The translations under genes were made by a program, and so were the position numbers. From Sphingobacteriaceae bacterium (GTDB lineage Bacteria; Bacteroidota; Bacteroidia; B-17B0; Aurantibacillaceae), in NCBI GenBank assembly GCA_947480015.1, contig CANKBS010000012.1:1-64000 (forward strand): a stretch of DNA of 64,000 nt, read 5' to 3'. How positions within the stretch are numbered: the first letter of the stretch is position 1; each line of letters begins with the position of its first letter. The notes below the pieces were generated by a model. It did not search any database, was not told the DNA's origin, and was given only the letters and a program-made list of their open reading frames with translations. This document shows, piece after piece, positions 54,335 through 63,060 of the stretch.

Positions 54335-55873
54335 TTATTTCTTAAACATTTTCAACATGCGGTGAGTAACAACGAATCCGCCAACAATATTAATGCTGGC
54401 AACCAGTATGGCGATGAAGGCCAGTATGGTCATAGGACTTGAGAGGTCGTCGGTAGTGAGTAATAAACCACCAACTATAATAATTCCACTAATAGCATTG
54501 GTAACGGCCATTAAAGGCGTGTGCAGCGAGTGTGATACATTCCAGATCACTTGCCAGCCAACAAACACGGCCAATACAAACACGGTGAAGTGTTGCATAA
54601 AATCGCTTGGTGCAAACTGACCCAGTACCAATAAAAACAAACCAATCACCCCTAATTTAATGATCATTGATTTTGTTTCTTGTTTGTTTTTTCTTTCTGC
54701 AATAACTTTTGGATCTTCTGCTTCAACCGTAGCGGCTACTTTAGGCTTAGCCGGACTAACCGGAAGCGGCGCAGGAGGCCAGTTAATTTTTCCGTTATGT
54801 GTAACCATGGCTCTTGAAACCACAGCGTCTTCCATATCAATTTTAAACTTATCGGCTTTGCCCATGTCATCTAATAAGTGACAAAGGTTATTACCATATA
54901 ATTGTGAAGCCTGTGCAGGTAACTGACTTAATTTACCAATGATGGTAACACCATTTGGTGTGGTATAAACTTCTCCGTTTTTAGTTAATTCACAATTTCC
55001 ACCCGATGATGCAGCTAGATCTACAATTACTGAGCCCGGTTTCATCACGGCTACATGCTCCGTTAAAATTAATTTAGGAGCCGGTCTGCCGGGAATTTGA
55101 GCAGTGGTAATAATAATATCCACTTCAGCTGCTTGTGCTTTAAACAAAGCCATTTCAGCTGCAATAAATGCCGGACTCATTTCTTTTGAGTAACCGGATG
55201 CTGTTGCGCCATCTTCCTCAATTTCTACAGTCAAAAACTCAGCGCCCATAGATTCAATTTGTTCAGCAACTTCTTTACGTGTATCAAAAGCTCTAACAAT
55301 CGCACCTAATGAATTTGCTGCACCTAAGGCCGCCAATCCGGCAACACCGGCACCAATAACCAGAACCTTGGCAGGCTCTACTTTTCCGGCAGCGGTGATC
55401 TGACCATTTAAAAATCTTCCAAAGTAAAAAGCGCCTTCAACTACTGATCTGTATCCGGCTATGTTAGCCATAGAGGATAACACATCCATTTTTTGAGCAC
55501 GTGAAATACGTGGTATGGCATCCATGGCCACTGCGTTCACTTTTTGATCGGCTAATTTTTGAAGCAGTGGCTGATTTTGCGCCGGCCATAAATAGCTTAA
55601 CAAAACCAAACCTTCTTTCATTAAAGCAACCTCTTCCAAAGCGGGCTCTTTCACTTTTAATACAATGTCCGATTGGCCGTATATTTCAGCGGCCGTGTTT
55701 ACAATTTTGGCGCCTGCTTCTTCAAATTCTTTATCCGAGAAGTTTGCTTTTTGTCCAGCGTTGTGCTGTATATAAACTTCAAAGCCTTGCTTTTGTAAAC
55801 GTTTCACCGTTTTGGGCGTAGCAGCGACCCTTAGTTCATTAGGAGATGTTTCTGCCGGAATTCCAACTTTCAT
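54335..55873 (-). CDS. pntA: NAD(P) transhydrogenase subunit alpha (fused form)
   Basis: The NAD-binding subunit, with the alanine-dehydrogenase-like N-terminal domain ([40 protein letters not shown]) joined to a C-terminal membrane domain of three to four helices ([20 protein letters not shown]). A single 512-residue chain is the usual Bacteroidota layout. A Pro/Ala-rich linker (residues 375-390) separates the parts. It is the upstream gene of the pntAB operon. Confidence 0.95.
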   Translation of the reverse strand: MKVGIPAETSPNELRVAATPKTVKRLQKQGFEVYIQHNAGQKANFSDKEFEEAGAKIVNTAAEIYGQSDIVLKVKEPALEEVALMKEGLVLLSYLWPAQNQPLLQKLADQKVNAVAMDAIPRISRAQKMDVLSSMANIAGYRSVVEGAFYFGRFLNGQITAAGKVEPAKVLVIGAGVAGLAALGAANSLGAIVRAFDTRKEVAEQIESMGAEFLTVEIEEDGATASGYSKEMSPAFIAAEMALFKAQAAEVDIIITTAQIPGRPAPKLILTEHVAVMKPGSVIVDLAASSGGNCELTKNGEVYTTPNGVTIIGKLSQLPAQASQLYGNNLCHLLDDMGKADKFKIDMEDAVVSRAMVTHNGKINWPPAPLPVSPAKPKVAATVEAEDPKVIAERKNKQETKSMIIKLGVIGLFLLVLGQFAPSDFMQHFTVFVLAVFVGWQVIWNVSHSLHTPLMAVTNAISGIIIVGGLLLTTDDLSSPMTILAFIAILVASINIVGGFVVTHRMLKMFKK

Positions 55874-56070
55874 AATGGATATGTTTGTTTTTAAATGCTC
55901 AAATAATGTACGCCTGTATCTTTATTCGCTTTCACAAGAGGAACCAAATGGTTTAGTCCAAAAATCGCCCTAATCAGAAGAAACATGGCTATTTCATCCT
56001 TCAAATTTTGTGAGGCCAAAGGAAGTAATTTTATTGGGAATATAAAAGCCTGATTTTAGACTAATTTTGT

Positions 56071-56745
56071 CTATTTAAGAAGGTCGGGACGCCTTGATTT
56101 TGTGCGTTCTAGGCTTTGTTCGTGTCGCCATTTATCAATGTTGGCGCTATGTCCGCTTAGTAATATAGGTGGAATGCCCCAGTTTTGGTACTCTGCAGGG
56201 CGAGTGTATACCGGCGGGGCAAGTAAATTATCCTGAAAGGAATCACTTAAAGCCGAGGTTTCGTCATTAAGAACCCCGGGCAAAAGACGAATAACGGCAT
56301 CGCTTAATACAGCGGCTGCAATTTCACCCCCGCTTAATACATAATCGCCAATACTAATCTCGCGGGTAATGAGGTGTTCGCGCACCCTTTCATCTATGCC
56401 TTTATAGTGCCCACAAAGAATAACTATGTTTTTTTGCATGGATAATTGATTGCAGATCTTTTGGTTTAACAGTTCCCCGTCGGGCGACATATAAATGATC
56501 TCGTCGTAAGTTCTTTGCGATTTGAGGTCTTTAAGGCAAGCATCAATGGGTTCAATCATGAGCACCATACCGGCACCGCCGCCAAAGGCATAATCGTCTA
56601 TTTGTTTTTGTTTGTTGCTGGCATAATCCCTTAAATTAATAAGATTTACCTCCACCAGTTGATTGGCAATGGCACGCTTTAAAATGGAGTGGCCGAATGA
56701 ACTGCTCATCAGTTCCGGAACCGCGCTAATGATGTCGATACGCAT
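56071..56745 (-). CDS. trmD: tRNA (guanine-N1-)-methyltransferase
   Basis: TrmD methylates G37 of tRNA using SAM, with a deep trefoil knot. [45 protein letters not shown] and [20 protein letters not shown] (knot) are intact, as are [14 protein letters not shown] and [17 protein letters not shown]. Length 224 aa is normal. A TATCTTTG box sits four bases before the ATG. No rpsP, rimM or rplS lies nearby, unlike many genomes. Confidence 0.95.
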   Translation of the reverse strand: MRIDIISAVPELMSSSFGHSILKRAIANQLVEVNLINLRDYASNKQKQIDDYAFGGGAGMVLMIEPIDACLKDLKSQRTYDEIIYMSPDGELLNQKICNQLSMQKNIVILCGHYKGIDERVREHLITREISIGDYVLSGGEIAAAVLSDAVIRLLPGVLNDETSALSDSFQDNLLAPPVYTRPAEYQNWGIPPILLSGHSANIDKWRHEQSLERTKSRRPDLLK

Positions 56746-56749
56746 GGGG

Positions 56750-56757
56750 CAAAGATA
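56750..56757 (-). promoter_or_regulatory. Leaderless-type promoter of trmD
   Basis: TATCTTTG (56757-56750) matches TAnnTTTG. Only CCCC separates it from ATG 56745. Confidence 0.6.
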
Positions 56758-56828
56758 GATTTATTTGGGGAATTTGAGGTTTAACAATTTGGTAATATTA
56801 GCTTAAAGATAAAAGGAAGTGCTTGCTC

Positions 56829-56836
56829 TAATTTTG
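56829..56836 (+). promoter_or_regulatory. -7 element close to the CarboxypepD_reg-like gene start
   Basis: TAATTTTG matches TAnnTTTG; the GTG start at 56842 lies five bases later, so this may be another leaderless promoter. No -33 TTG at the expected distance. Confidence 0.45.
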
Positions 56837-56841
56837 AATCA

Positions 56842-57162
56842 GTGAAAAAATTACTTTACATATTTTTAATTCTGGGTTTGAATCAGGCACTAGTGGCCGG
56901 TAATTCGGACAAAGAAAAAACTAACACCAAAGTAGTGGTTGGTAAGATAACCGACACTATGGGCGAATCAATAGCCGGAGCGAAGATTGTAATTCCTGAA
57001 ACCGGTGAAACGTTTTTTGCAGATATGGATGGTAATTTTAAACTTTCTTTAAAAACCGATCGCGAGTATTCTATTACCATAAACAGTATCGGTTACGAAT
57101 TACTTCAGGTAAAATCGAGTCATTTGAGCTCCTTTACCGACCTGTCACTTAAGTCACTTTAG
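56842..57162 (+). CDS. Small secreted carboxypeptidase-regulatory-like domain protein
   Basis: A 106-residue protein: signal peptide (KKLLYIFLILGLNQALVAGN), then one CarboxypepD_reg-type beta sandwich (VVGKITDTMGESIAGAKIVI, PETGETFFADMDGNFKLSLK). This domain usually heads TonB-dependent receptors; here it stands alone. The start is GTG 56842. Divergent from trmD. Function unknown. Confidence 0.8.
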   Translation: MKKLLYIFLILGLNQALVAGNSDKEKTNTKVVVGKITDTMGESIAGAKIVIPETGETFFADMDGNFKLSLKTDREYSITINSIGYELLQVKSSHLSSFTDLSLKSL

Positions 57163-57250
57163 TCATTAGCCTTCAAAGCCTTTATTAATAAGGCTTATAG
57201 ACCTTTTAGTGCTTTATTAGTAAAGTTAAGGTTATCTTTTCATTACCCTA

Positions 57251-57281
57251 TTGTTTCTAAAACATTAACTTAATACCTTTG
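57251..57281 (+). promoter_or_regulatory. Canonical Bacteroidota promoter before the MORN protein gene
   Basis: TTG (57251-57253) and TACCTTTG (57274-57281) are separated by 20 bp, an exact match to the TTG-N19-21-TAnnTTTG consensus. The start site would fall near 57287. Confidence 0.65.
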
Positions 57282-57322
57282 GTTAAAGAAATTGATTGTT
57301 TTTATTCTTAAAAAACTTCCCT

Positions 57323-57784
57323 ATGAAAAAGATCCTCTTATTAGTTTTTAGCTTACTTGGTTTAGGAGTTATAAACGCACAAAGCTTAAATGAAAAAGGT
57401 TTATATATTGACAGTGATGGCGAGTTATTTAACGGCACCATTACACAAACACAAAATAACACCAAGTCCGAATTTATTGTAAAAGACGGCCAGATTGATG
57501 GGACTGCAAATTATTACTATGCTTCAGGCAAATTAATGGAAAGCGGCACCTTTACTAAAGGATTAAAAGATCAGCGTTGGATCCGTTATAATGAGAATGG
57601 CAGCACTTCGGCATTGGCTTTTTATAATATGGGTAAAAAAACAGGTACTTGGTTGGTATACGATGATAACGGTCACAAACGTTTTGAAATGAATTATAAA
57701 GATGGCGAAAAAACCGGCTTATGGACCAATTGGGATGAAAGCGGCGCTGTAGCCAGTACTAAAGATTACAGTCAAGTTAACTAA
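57323..57784 (+). CDS. MORN-repeat secreted protein
   Basis: A 153-residue protein with signal peptide MKKILLLVFSLLGLGVINAQ and several MORN-type repeats (GTANYYYASGKLMESGTFTK, GLKDQRWIRYNENGS, GKKTGTWLVYDDNGHKRFEM, NYKDGEKTGLWTNWDESG). ATG 57323 is chosen over the in-frame ATG at 57296 because it gives the signal peptide. MORN repeats bind lipid or serve as scaffolds; function here unknown. Confidence 0.85.
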   Translation: MKKILLLVFSLLGLGVINAQSLNEKGLYIDSDGELFNGTITQTQNNTKSEFIVKDGQIDGTANYYYASGKLMESGTFTKGLKDQRWIRYNENGSTSALAFYNMGKKTGTWLVYDDNGHKRFEMNYKDGEKTGLWTNWDESGAVASTKDYSQVN

Positions 57785-57805
57785 TTTTTTTGTTTTTTAA
57801 TTTTG

Positions 57806-57833
57806 AGCCCTGCCATTTGGTGGGGCTTTTTTT
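57806..57833 (+). terminator. Rho-independent terminator of the MORN protein gene
   Basis: AGCCC (57806-57810) pairs with GGGCT (57823-57827), with GCC/GGT inside, followed by a T tract. It lies 22 bp after the stop. Confidence 0.65.
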
Positions 57834-57891
57834 ACGTACGCTTTTGAACCACATAAGAAACAGAATAAGACACAACACTTATAGTTACTCT

Positions 57892-58063
57892 GTCATTCTG
57901 AGCCTGTCGAAGAATGGAAAGGAAAGTTCAAATGTTCAAGGAGGTTAGAGGGTTAAAACTAGTTCAAAACATTTCCTTCTCATTTACTCCCATGAAAGTC
58001 CTGAGTGCCGCCCTGAGCTTAGTCTTAGGGTGCCTTATGCATACCCTGAGCTTGTCGAAGGGT
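57892..58063. repeat. Palindromic element cluster 3 (core GAGCYTGTCGA)
   Basis: Copies with different stems: 57892-57916 (CATTCT/AGAATG, loop GAGCCTGTCGA) and 58043-58063 (ACCCT/AGGGT, loop GAGCTTGTCGA). 58011-58030 is a variant (CCCT/AGGG, loop GAGCTTAGTCTT). The three stems differ but each pairs perfectly, so complementarity rather than sequence is conserved. The stretch 57785-58118 holds these and the terminator. Confidence 0.8.
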
Positions 58064-58105
58064 GGTTCAATTTGTGGGTTTGTTATTACATTCATAACGA
58101 ATGAC

Positions 58106-58113
58106 TACCTTTG
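58106..58113 (+). promoter_or_regulatory. Leaderless-type promoter of the ABC-F gene
   Basis: TACCTTTG matches TAnnTTTG; CGGCC separates it from ATG 58119. A TTG at 58080-58082 is 23 bp upstream, slightly beyond the usual spacing. Confidence 0.6.
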
Positions 58114-58118
58114 CGGCC

Positions 58119-60035
58119 ATGAATTTACTCTCTGTCAACAATATTTCTAAAGCATACGGTGCCAAGGTCCTTTTTAATAAAATAAGTTTCGGTATTAATT
58201 ATGGTGAAAAAGTAGCGCTGGTAGCCAAAAACGGCTCGGGCAAGACCACGTTATTTAAAATTTTAAAGGGCATTGAAATTGCCGATGAGGGTGAAGTTGT
58301 TTTTAGAAAAGACATCAGCATTGGTTTTTTGGAACAGAATTTTGCCTTTGATGAAAAACTGACCATTCAACAATTAATTGATACGGCCGATAATAAATTT
58401 GTGGCTTGTATTCGTAATTACGATGCCATTATTAAACTCAGCGAAACCGATTCAAGCGATCAAACGGCCGATAAGCTGGAGATGGCTTTAAACGAAATGA
58501 ATCTGATCGAAGCCTGGGATTATGAAAAAAACATTCATGAGATTTTATCGAAACTCGAGATCAGAGATACAAGTCGGGTGATCAGTACTTTGTCTGGTGG
58601 ACAAAAAAAACGGGTGGCTTTGGCTTTAACCTTGATCAATAAACCCAATCTCATCATTATGGATGAGCCCACCAATCATCTGGATATTGAAATGATTGAG
58701 TGGCTCGAGAATTATTTACAGGATGCTTCCATCAGTATTTTACTGGTAACCCACGATCGTTATTTTTTAGATGAGGTTTGTGATAAAATCATTGAAATTG
58801 ATAATCACGAATTGTATGAATACAAAGGAAATTTTGATTATTACCTGGAGAAAAAAGCCGAACGCGAACAAATAACCGATGCCGAAATTGATAAGGCCAG
58901 AAACCTGTATCGTAAAGAAGTGGTTTGGGTGCGCAAGATGCCAAAAGCCCGTGGCACTAAGTCAAAATCGCGGGTAGATGCTTTTTACGAAATTGAAAAA
59001 AAGGCCAAACAAAAACGCGTTGAGAAAAAAATTGAATTAACGGTGAAGATGGAACGCATGGGTTCTAAAATAGTGGAGTTGCATAACATCGCCAAAAATT
59101 ATCCCAATAAAGTTATTTTATCGGAACCCTTTTCTTATACGTTTATTCCCGGTGAAAAAATTGGTGTGGTTGGAAAAAACGGAGTTGGTAAAACCACACT
59201 CTTAAATATCATTCAAGGCAAAGAAGAAGTTGACAAAGGTAAAGTGCAATTAGGCGATACGATTGTGTTTGGTTATTATTCGCAAGGCGGCATGATCATT
59301 AATGTGGATAAGCGGATCATTGAAATTATTCAGGATATTGCCGAACATATTCCCTTAGCCAATGGTGCCAGTTTATCGGCCTCGCAATTACTCACCCGCT
59401 TTAACTTCCCTCCCAATGTGCAATACAGTTATGCGCATACTTTAAGTGGTGGCGAAAAAAGAAGATTGTTTTTACTTACGGTATTAATGAAAAATCCTAA
59501 CTTCTTAATATTAGATGAGCCCACAAACGATTTGGACATTGTGACCCTTCAAACACTGGAAGATTTTCTCGAAGAATTTAAAGGCTGTGTTTTAATTGTA
59601 TCGCATGACCGTTATTTTATTGACCGTTTAGTAGACCATACCTTTGTTTTGGAAGGCAATGGCACCATTAAAGATTATCCGGGCAATTACACCGAGTACC
59701 GCAACTGGATCAGCGAACAAAAAGAGAAAGAAAAAGAACAGCTTAAAATAAATGCAGCTAAACAAAATGAGGCGCCGGTTAAAGTGGAAGTAATTCAGGA
59801 AGTTAAAACTGCGCCCGCAAAAAAATTATCCTACAAAACACAACGCGAATTAGAAGAACTGGAATTAGAAATTCCACAACTGGAAGAAAAGAAACTCGAT
59901 CTTGAAACGCAATTAGCAGCAGGCATTAGCGACTATAACGAAATTCAAAAACTTACCGAAGAAATTAAAGTAGTGGCCGATTCGTTGGAATCTAAATCGA
60001 TGCGCTGGCTTGAGATACAGGAAGAGTTGTTGTAA
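58119..60035 (+). CDS. ABC-F family ATPase (Uup/EttA-like)
   Basis: A soluble protein with two ABC nucleotide-binding domains and no membrane part, as in ABC-F translation factors. Site 1: AKNGSGKTTLF, LSGGQKKRVALAL, LIIMDEPTNHLDI. Site 2: GKNGVGKTTLL, LSGGEKRRLFLL, FLILDEPTNDLDI. The C-terminal 90 residues form a Lys/Glu-rich coiled coil (KTQRELEELELEIPQLEEKK) typical of Uup. ATG 58119 is chosen; an ATG at 58101 lies in the promoter. It probably acts on the ribosome. Confidence 0.93.
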   Translation: MNLLSVNNISKAYGAKVLFNKISFGINYGEKVALVAKNGSGKTTLFKILKGIEIADEGEVVFRKDISIGFLEQNFAFDEKLTIQQLIDTADNKFVACIRNYDAIIKLSETDSSDQTADKLEMALNEMNLIEAWDYEKNIHEILSKLEIRDTSRVISTLSGGQKKRVALALTLINKPNLIIMDEPTNHLDIEMIEWLENYLQDASISILLVTHDRYFLDEVCDKIIEIDNHELYEYKGNFDYYLEKKAEREQITDAEIDKARNLYRKEVVWVRKMPKARGTKSKSRVDAFYEIEKKAKQKRVEKKIELTVKMERMGSKIVELHNIAKNYPNKVILSEPFSYTFIPGEKIGVVGKNGVGKTTLLNIIQGKEEVDKGKVQLGDTIVFGYYSQGGMIINVDKRIIEIIQDIAEHIPLANGASLSASQLLTRFNFPPNVQYSYAHTLSGGEKRRLFLLTVLMKNPNFLILDEPTNDLDIVTLQTLEDFLEEFKGCVLIVSHDRYFIDRLVDHTFVLEGNGTIKDYPGNYTEYRNWISEQKEKEKEQLKINAAKQNEAPVKVEVIQEVKTAPAKKLSYKTQRELEELELEIPQLEEKKLDLETQLAAGISDYNEIQKLTEEIKVVADSLESKSMRWLEIQEELL

Positions 60036-60046
60036 TGGGCGGGGAT

Positions 60047-60805
60047 TTATTTCCCGCTTCCTTTAAATACGGTTTTCATAAAAGAACTTGCAAATACAAA
60101 ATCAAAAAGTTCTTTGTTGCTGGTATTTAATATGTCACTTTTGTTGCCGGTCCACCAGTTTTCGCCTTTGTGCACAAACATGATGTTATCGCCAATCTCA
60201 ATCACCGAGTTCATATCATGGGTCACAATAATGGTGGTAATCTTAAATTCCTGCGTAATATCCTTGATGAGCTCATCAATCACAATAGACGTTTTTGGAT
60301 CCAAACCCGAATTGGGTTCGTCACAAAATAAATATTTGGGGTTATTGGCAATGGCTCTGGCCAGCGAGGCCCGTTTCTTCATCCCACCACTTAATTCGGC
60401 GGGATAGAGTGCATTCTTCCCTTCAAGTTTTACACGTTGCAGACAAAAATTAACGCGGTCGTTTTTTTCTTCTTTACTTAAATCGGTAAACATGTCCAGT
60501 GGAAAACGCACATTCTCCTCAAGTGTTTGTGAATCGAATAAAGCACCACCCTGAAATAACATCCCGATTTCTTTTCTAATCTCCTGTTGTGCTTTCCGGT
60601 CGCGTTTAAGAAAATCGACACCGTTGTATAAGATCTCGCCTGAATCAACAGCATGCAGGCCCACCATGAGTTTGAGGATGGTTGTTTTCCCGCAACCACT
60701 TTCACCAATAATTAAATTTGTTTTGGAAGGATAGAAGGAAAAGGAAACGTCTTTTACCACTTGCCTCTCTCCAAAACTTTTATTGATATTTTTAATTTCG
60801 ATCAA
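60047..60805 (-). CDS. ABC transporter ATP-binding protein, MlaF-like
   Basis: ATPase of a lipid-transport-type ABC importer/exporter (MlaFE). Walker A GESGCGKTTILKLMVGL, signature ELSGGMKKRASLARAIANNP, Walker B YLFCDEPNSGLDPKTS and H-loop IIVTHDMNSV are intact. It overlaps the permease by 4 bp. In E. coli the MlaFEDB complex moves phospholipids across the envelope; a MlaD-type MCE gene is not visible downstream here. Confidence 0.92.
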   Translation of the reverse strand: MIEIKNINKSFGERQVVKDVSFSFYPSKTNLIIGESGCGKTTILKLMVGLHAVDSGEILYNGVDFLKRDRKAQQEIRKEIGMLFQGGALFDSQTLEENVRFPLDMFTDLSKEEKNDRVNFCLQRVKLEGKNALYPAELSGGMKKRASLARAIANNPKYLFCDEPNSGLDPKTSIVIDELIKDITQEFKITTIIVTHDMNSVIEIGDNIMFVHKGENWWTGNKSDILNTSNKELFDFVFASSFMKTVFKGSGK

Positions 60806-61548
60806 CGGATCAAGAATAAATAAGTTAGGATTAGGCTGAATAATAAAATCAAAATGCTGCTGTAAACCACTGCGTTGGTGCTGCTTTTACCTACTTCCAA
60901 AGCGCCACCGGAGGTATGGTAGCCATAATAAGAAGAAACAGATGTAATGATAAATGCAAAAACTAACACTTTTGTGAAAGAGTAATATAACTTCCCGGGG
61001 TCGAAAAAAGCCTGGATGCCGAAAACATAATCATACGTTGAGAACGCTGCAGACGGTAGACAGGCCATTAAGTATCCACCGGAGATGCCAAGAAACATAC
61101 TTAAGGCAATAAGCACAGGAAAAATAAGGATAGCCGCTGCAATCTTTGGAAAAATTAAATAACCCGCCGAATTAATTCCCATGATCTCTAAGGCATCAAT
61201 TTGCTCTGTGATGCGCATGGCGCCAATTTCAGAAGCAATGTTAGAACCGATTTTTCCTGCCAAAATTAAACACACCACGGTTGGACTAAATTCCAACATA
61301 ATACTTTCGCGGACCGTAAATCCAATGGTATAACGAGGAATTAATGGATTATCGATATTACTGGCAGTTTGAATGGCAATAATTCCGCCCATAAAAACAG
61401 AAATAATGGCTACAATGGGTAAGGATGAAATACCCATGGCATCGATCTCAAAAATTATCTGACGACCATACACTCTGAATTTCTGTGGGCGCTGGAACAC
61501 CCTGCTCATAAGCATGAAATAACGGCCTATGTGAAAAAATAACTTCAT
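60802..61548 (-). CDS. ABC transporter permease, MlaE-like
   Basis: A 248-residue permease with about five helices and the conserved EIGAMRITEQIDALEIMGIN motif of MlaE/YrbE. VGKSSTNAVVYSSILILLFS is the last helix. It precedes the ATPase gene by a 4-bp overlap. The upstream gene is the small lipoprotein on the other strand, so this is the start of its operon. Confidence 0.92.
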   Translation of the reverse strand: MKLFFHIGRYFMLMSRVFQRPQKFRVYGRQIIFEIDAMGISSLPIVAIISVFMGGIIAIQTASNIDNPLIPRYTIGFTVRESIMLEFSPTVVCLILAGKIGSNIASEIGAMRITEQIDALEIMGINSAGYLIFPKIAAAILIFPVLIALSMFLGISGGYLMACLPSAAFSTYDYVFGIQAFFDPGKLYYSFTKVLVFAFIITSVSSYYGYHTSGGALEVGKSSTNAVVYSSILILLFSLILTYLFLIR

Positions 61549-61655
61549 GGATGTTTGACGGTTTTATTTTGTCTCCTTACAATTGCTTTGTTTATACCCT
61601 GTATTCAGGCTTTTTAAGCCCATTAACAAAAAATAAAAGTACTAAAATAATCGCT

Positions 61656-61663
61656 TATATTTG
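61656..61663 (+). promoter_or_regulatory. -7 promoter element of the 49-residue lipoprotein gene
   Basis: TATATTTG matches TAnnTTTG. The ATG at 61673 is nine bases later, so the leader would be very short. Confidence 0.5.
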
Positions 61664-61672
61664 TGTTATACT

Positions 61673-61822
61673 ATGATCAAACGTTATCTCCTCATATTTT
61701 CAATTTTCGCCATTCTCGTGTCAACCATGGAAGGCTGTTTTCTGCAAAAAAACCGCTGCGACTCCTGTCCGGGTGTTTCTAAACATAAAAAAGTACGCAA
61801 ACACAATAAGGGCTCTTTATAA
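61673..61822 (+). CDS. 49-residue lipoprotein with CxxCP motif
   Basis: An ORF from ATG 61673 to TAA 61820-61822: MIKRYLLIFSIFAILVSTME, then GCFLQKNRCDSCPGVSKHKK and a basic tail (VRKHNKGSL). The Gly-Cys at residues 21-22 makes a plausible lipobox. The mature peptide has a CDSCP motif and many Lys/His residues, which may bind metal; speculative. It has its own -7 promoter (61656-61663) and lies between the MlaE-like gene and the convergent ALDH-like gene. Short Cys-Pro lipoproteins like this are common in Bacteroidota; function unknown. Confidence 0.6.
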   Translation: MIKRYLLIFSIFAILVSTMEGCFLQKNRCDSCPGVSKHKKVRKHNKGSL

Positions 61823-61833
61823 TTCTGTTTTCA

Positions 61834-62715
61834 TTAATACTTCGAAGCGCCCATCCCTGAAGTCTCAACCGGCTGCCAGGTGGTTTTAATTTCCTGAAGA
61901 TCCATAATGAGATAAGGATGTTGATTTTCATCTTTTGTCCAATCCTTATTCCAATGAAAAAAACGTTTTACATTAAGTGATGCGTTTTGTTGCATGGTTT
62001 TTAGTTCTTCTTTGTTGGAGCGAGCATACACCAAAGCATTCGCATCCATGTGCGAAGAAAAATGAGTATGCAGTTCCTTACTTGAACCTGTTAAAACATT
62101 TACCACGCCGGCTGGAAGATCGGATGTGGCAAGCACTTCAGTAAAGCTCACGGCACATAAAGGCAATGATTCGGAAGCTAATAGCACGCAGGTATTTCCT
62201 CCACAAATAACTGGGGCCATTACCGAAATTAAACCAAGCAATGAACTTTTTTCGGGCGCAATGATGTTTACTACGCCCATGGGTTCAGGTGCCGAGAAAT
62301 TATGAAAGGGTCCGCTTACAGGATTGACCGCACTAAACAGAGCCTGGTATTTATCGCACCAGCCGGCATAGTGTACCAAACGATCGATGCTTTGAAACAC
62401 TTCCTGTTCGGCGGCTTTTGCAGTGAGTCCTTGTAATACCAGTTCTTCTATAAACTGGGCCTTTCTGCCTTCCAGTAGTTCGGCAATGCGGTATAAGATC
62501 TGTCCCCGGTTAAAAGCAGACCTTGCTGCCCAGCCTTCAAAGGCCGTGCGGGCCGCTACCACCGCGTTACGTAAATCTTTGCGCGATGCTAAACACACAT
62601 TGGCGAGGAGTTCTTTTTTCTTGTTTTTTAAAGCATAAAAGCGACCGCTTTCGGTACGGGGAAATTGGCCTCCAATAAAGATCTTATAGGTTTTCAGGAC
62701 ATTTAAACGGCTCAT
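61834..62715 (-). CDS. Truncated aldehyde dehydrogenase-like protein, catalytic Cys domain absent
   Basis: The 293 residues align to the N-terminal NAD-binding half of aldehyde dehydrogenases: KIFIGGQFPRTESGRFYAL, RTAFEGWAARSAFNRGQILY, EPMGVVNIIAPEKSSLLGLI and CGGNTCVLLASESLPLCAV. Full ALDHs have about 480 residues and a catalytic Cys near 300 in an FxxGQxC motif; that part is missing and the C-terminus is unrelated (KTTWQPVETSGMGASKY). Known relatives of such short ALDH-like proteins sit beside a full-length ALDH or a deoxyribose-phosphate aldolase; any partner gene would lie outside the window. Probably a pseudoenzyme or regulatory subunit. Confidence 0.8.
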   Translation of the reverse strand: MSRLNVLKTYKIFIGGQFPRTESGRFYALKNKKKELLANVCLASRKDLRNAVVAARTAFEGWAARSAFNRGQILYRIAELLEGRKAQFIEELVLQGLTAKAAEQEVFQSIDRLVHYAGWCDKYQALFSAVNPVSGPFHNFSAPEPMGVVNIIAPEKSSLLGLISVMAPVICGGNTCVLLASESLPLCAVSFTEVLATSDLPAGVVNVLTGSSKELHTHFSSHMDANALVYARSNKEELKTMQQNASLNVKRFFHWNKDWTKDENQHPYLIMDLQEIKTTWQPVETSGMGASKY

Positions 62716-62920
62716 AAACAGAATAAAGACTAAAGATACTTATTAGAATTAAAAAAAGAATGAAAACTTTTTAAGAAAAACTTGCCGGCCAAGATTAGTC
62801 CTAAAGAAACATCTAATAAAGTGATTCAAAAAAATAATGCTGTTTAATTTGCCGGTAAATTATTCTTTAATCGAAATAAACGGCAGATTGTTTTTTATAA
62901 AAATAAAAAATTACGCATGA

Positions 62921-63032
62921 GTTTAAAATTCCGTGAGCGCCAGGATTGAGCGTCTGTTTGAGCTCCTTTTTGCTTCCGGAAATTATCAGGCAAAAAGAGC
63001 GAGTCGCGAAAGCCCGCCCGGGCGCCCAAATA
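62921..63032 (-). repeat. GGGCGCCC dispersed repeat, copy D (inverted)
   Basis: Read on the minus strand it starts TTTGGGCGCCCGGGCGGGC and ends CCTGGCGCTCACGGAATTTT, matching copies A-C. Its central hairpin pairs CTTTTTGCTT with the AGGCAAAAAG region (one mismatch), again different from the others. It lies in the 345-bp gap 62716-63060; nothing else is seen there. Confidence 0.85.
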
Positions 63033-63060
63033 AAGAGATTACTCTTTTATGGTTGACTAA

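Noticed and set aside
51092-57784. Toxin-antitoxin function for the MORN proteins at 51110 and 57323
   Set aside because: The 'YwqK antitoxin' label is a common over-annotation of MORN repeats; both proteins carry export signals and no toxin gene is adjacent.
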